Positions 61,796-64,000 of a stretch of DNA of 64,000 nucleotides are shown piece after piece. Made by a program: the position numbers and the translations under genes. The notes under the pieces were generated by a model. The model was not told the DNA's origin. It worked only from the letters and a program-made list of their open reading frames with translations, and searched no databases. The DNA lies in the NCBI RefSeq assembly GCF_900155425.1, contig NZ_LT700192.1:204243-268242 (forward strand). Reading direction: 5' to 3'. This DNA comes from Parabacteroides massiliensis (lineage in GTDB: Bacteria; Bacteroidota; Bacteroidia; Bacteroidales; Tannerellaceae). Positions within the stretch are counted from its first letter, which is position 1. Each line of letters opens with the position of its first letter.

Positions 61796-62965
61796 ATGAA
61801 AAAGAATATTTGTTTGTTGCTAATAGCGGCTCTGATGTGTTCTTGTGCCGGACAAGATAATGGAAAAGATGATTTTATAACTATTTCGATTGATCCTGAA
61901 GACTCTCAAATTGTATCCATTGCGGATTTTTTCGAAAAGATTGCAATTGTCCCGTTGGAAACGAATGACACTATATTGATAAATGCAGTGTATAATATTA
62001 TTCCATTGAATAAACGTTTATATATTTTGGACCGGAGAAGTTCTTCTGTTTTTATTTTTTCTGATCATGGAGAAGCCAAAGCGGTTATCCATGATCAAGG
62101 AGATGGTCCCAACAAATATACAAACGCATCAAGCATTGCGGTTAATGGAGAAAAGAAAGAACTGTATGTGATGGATAACCAATTGAAGAAAAAGTTTGTA
62201 TATGATTTGAATGGCCGTCTATTACGTGTGGATACAATTCCTTATAAAATAAGCCAAATATTGTTTTTAGGGGAAGGAAGGGAAGTCTGGGCACGATCAA
62301 GCATTGACCCTGAAGATGGATATATCATGAATTGTTTTAAACAGGATGAGTTAGTGGCACAATATCATCCTCATCATTATGAAAATGGTGCAACCATTTC
62401 TTTTTGGGAGTCTCCGTTCGTTTTGTTTGAAGATGGCTTATATACCCATATTATGTATAATGATACGATTTATAAATATGATTTTAACTATCCCAAAGGA
62501 GGTTTAGTGATTAAATTAGGCCATGCCATTCCGAAAGAATTGATAGCTTTGCCGATGCAAAGTAGGGAAGATGAAATATTCAAATATCTCAGGAAAAATA
62601 AAAAGGTTGCTCATTCTCCTTATTTATATATTTCCGATGAGACTAAAGTCGGAGTCTCATATCAATATGATGGTTATAATTGCTTTTATATCTACGATAG
62701 GCTAAACGGGGAAAGTTGTTCTTTTAGAGGACCTCATATTGGGAAAGTTCATATTGTTGATATCTTATACGGTACAATTGCCTGTGGCGATTATTTCTAT
62801 TATATACTTGATCCGTCTAAATACCAGGATCTGGAAACGAAAAAAAAATCAGAGATACAGTCGTTTTATCCTGAGTTGTTCAACACGCTGGAAAGAGCAT
62901 CTATTGATGATAATCCGATTCTGATGGTGGCAAAATTAAACAAAAAAATATTTCGAAATGAATAA
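61796..62965 (+). CDS. 6-bladed beta-propeller lipoprotein (BF4214-like)
   Basis: A 389-residue lipoprotein of the Bacteroidales six-bladed propeller family. The signal ends AALMCSC, with C17 the likely lipidated residue. The family signature FEKIAIVPLETN is followed by blade repeats (RLYILDRRSSSVFIFSDHGE, ELYVMDNQLKKKFVYDLNGR). It resembles the protein at 12259. Family members often lie beside NVEALA-type peptide genes, as here. The coding sequence looks more AT-rich than the rest of the window. Its end overlaps the next gene by 8 bp. Confidence 0.85.
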   Translation: MKKNICLLLIAALMCSCAGQDNGKDDFITISIDPEDSQIVSIADFFEKIAIVPLETNDTILINAVYNIIPLNKRLYILDRRSSSVFIFSDHGEAKAVIHDQGDGPNKYTNASSIAVNGEKKELYVMDNQLKKKFVYDLNGRLLRVDTIPYKISQILFLGEGREVWARSSIDPEDGYIMNCFKQDELVAQYHPHHYENGATISFWESPFVLFEDGLYTHIMYNDTIYKYDFNYPKGGLVIKLGHAIPKELIALPMQSREDEIFKYLRKNKKVAHSPYLYISDETKVGVSYQYDGYNCFYIYDRLNGESCSFRGPHIGKVHIVDILYGTIACGDYFYYILDPSKYQDLETKKKSEIQSFYPELFNTLERASIDDNPILMVAKLNKKIFRNE

Positions 62966-63599
62966 AACTATACATTTTACATATATGTCTTTGATATTGA
63001 CTTTGTTCGTTTTATTTATTATAGGTTATATTCGGCAAGGTGATAACAAGTTGATTTATGAAAGTTTAAAGAAAGATTCGTATAATTATCATCAAATATA
63101 TAGTATTAATTTAGAACAAATGAATACTGATAATATAACAGTTTCAGATACATTGTCTGTTTTGAAAGAAAATGGAGAAAACATATTAGTATCTGAAATC
63201 CTAAATACAGGTGATAAATTTGTAATTCGTTTTAATGATGCAGGATGCATATCATGTATGCAATATTTTAAAAAGCACATTGATTATATTAACATGTTTA
63301 TATCGGAAGTAGGAGCTCAAAATGTAATTTGTTTGTTGAATTCCAATAATCCGAGGATTATACGGTCGTTTAAAAAACAGTATTGCATTTCTTGTGAAGT
63401 TTATGGGCTTTCAATAGGACTTTTATCTCCTATTATGGAAGTAAGTGATACTGTTGTTGCTTATTATTTTTGTGTTTTATCGAAGGAGTATTTAATGGAA
63501 AATTGTTTTATAAATATTCAAGAAATTTCAGAACGAACAGATGCTTATTTTGAATCGATAAAACGTAAATTCGCTGTTTTGGATGGTAAGGGGGATTAA
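62958..63599 (+). CDS. Membrane-anchored protein with two CISC motifs
   Basis: A 213-residue protein with one N-terminal transmembrane helix (about 8-24, TYMSLILTLFVLFIIGYI) and a predicted periplasmic domain. It contains C97-I-S-C100 in FNDAGCISCMQYFKKHID and C143-I-S-C146 in KKQYCISCEVYG. The first, after a strand-like FVIRFNDAG, is placed like the active site of a thioredoxin-fold oxidoreductase (FxxxxCxxC..). I infer a role in thiol-disulfide exchange, perhaps for the ten-cysteine peptide. The gene overlaps both neighbours (8 bp upstream, 17 bp downstream), so translation is coupled. Confidence 0.6.
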   Translation: MNKTIHFTYMSLILTLFVLFIIGYIRQGDNKLIYESLKKDSYNYHQIYSINLEQMNTDNITVSDTLSVLKENGENILVSEILNTGDKFVIRFNDAGCISCMQYFKKHIDYINMFISEVGAQNVICLLNSNNPRIIRSFKKQYCISCEVYGLSIGLLSPIMEVSDTVVAYYFCVLSKEYLMENCFINIQEISERTDAYFESIKRKFAVLDGKGD

Positions 63600-64000
63600 A
63601 ATAATCGTAATTGTTGTATTTACTTGTGTGTTGATTCGCCTCTTCCTTGGTGAACCTTGCTACATTCCATCCGAAAGCATGGAGCCGACTCTATGTACCG
63701 GTGATTGGGTTTGGGTGGACAAAGCTTCATGCGGCGCTTTGCTACCCGACCGTTTTGCTGATATTCCTTTGCTGAATGTTTTTACCTGGATTACGTTTTT
63801 GCGTGAGAAGGATTTGAAAAACAATTGGAATTTGGGACGTATGCCGGGATGGCGAGAACCGCAAGAAAATGATATCGTCGTTTTTCGTAGCCTGGAAAAT
63901 CGGAATATGCTTTTGGTAAAGCGGGTAATCCGAATAGCAAGGCGAGATGGTGTAAATTGGTACTATATGATGGGAGACAACCGCAATAATTCGGTGGACA
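63583..64000 (+). CDS. Signal peptidase I, 3' end cut by the window
   Basis: Inner-membrane Ser-Lys signal peptidase (S26), at least 139 residues seen. One transmembrane helix (about 5-22), nucleophile S32 in PSESMEPTL, general base K113 in LLVKRVIRI, and the GDNRNNSVD box near the window end. The 51-95 loop is longer and more charged than in a minimal SPase. The start ATG lies 17 bp inside the CISC gene. In this operon it is probably the dedicated processing enzyme of the peptide, though general secretion cannot be excluded. Confidence 0.92.
   Translation, partial: MVRGIKIIVIVVFTCVLIRLFLGEPCYIPSESMEPTLCTGDWVWVDKASCGALLPDRFADIPLLNVFTWITFLREKDLKNNWNLGRMPGWREPQENDIVVFRSLENRNMLLVKRVIRIARRDGVNWYYMMGDNRNNSVD

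Overview
The window looks like a chromosomal segment of a gut Bacteroidales bacterium, most plausibly Parabacteroides or a close relative (inference; no 16S gene is present). The signs are SusC/SusD-type outer-membrane proteins, several TonB-dependent or OMP-type beta-barrels, six-bladed beta-propeller lipoproteins, ECF sigma factors, weak Shine-Dalgarno sites, and many copies of the Bacteroides-type promoter (TTTG, about 20 bp, TAnnTTTG).

Layout. 1-7.2 kb: glycogen branching enzyme, mannose-6-phosphate isomerase, a secreted GH3 glycosidase and a small lipoprotein. 7.2-12.2 kb: trmD, pheT, a YebC-type regulator and a small barrel protein. 12.2-19 kb: a propeller protein, an OMP barrel, a small helical protein, a periplasmic cyclophilin and an AspT/YidE-type transporter. 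19-29.3 kb: tamB divergent from tsaD-cinA, then on the minus strand an EamA permease and a probable pheS-crcB-nth-hypothetical operon. 29.4-34.8 kb: a NikR-family regulator whose nickel ligands are almost all gone, a TonB-dependent receptor, then panB with two corrinoid genes. 34.9-40.6 kb: an operon of M20 peptidase, DEAD-type helicase, MTA/SAH-type deaminase and purine nucleoside phosphorylase, then a Tat-type SGNH hydrolase. 40.7-41 kb: tRNA-Gly, tRNA-Leu, tRNA-Leu. 41.1-49.4 kb: an APC permease, a short-chain dehydrogenase and a 1931-residue DUF4011/helicase/nuclease protein that is a probable antiphage factor. 49.5-59.8 kb: an OMP barrel, two ECF sigma factors with no anti-sigma gene, SusC (with an STN domain), SusD and a metallophosphoesterase. 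59.9 kb to the end: a multi-membrane GT-C-like protein, a ten-cysteine secreted peptide, a propeller lipoprotein, a membrane-anchored protein with two CISC motifs and a signal peptidase I cut by the window edge.

The best candidate for an undescribed system is the last cluster (59.9-64 kb). A NVEALA-like cysteine-rich peptide precursor sits among a possible glycosyltransferase, a thiol-redox-like protein, a propeller lipoprotein and its own signal peptidase. The arrangement suggests export, disulfide formation and processing of a secreted peptide; this is inferred from gene content and overlaps, not demonstrated. Second are the NikR-like regulator that lost its histidines next to an outer-membrane receptor, and the DUF4011 helicase-nuclease. 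A pair of 55-nt intergenic repeats with perfectly conserved arms and diverged spacers (15-69 and 29454-29508) is not explained by any gene.
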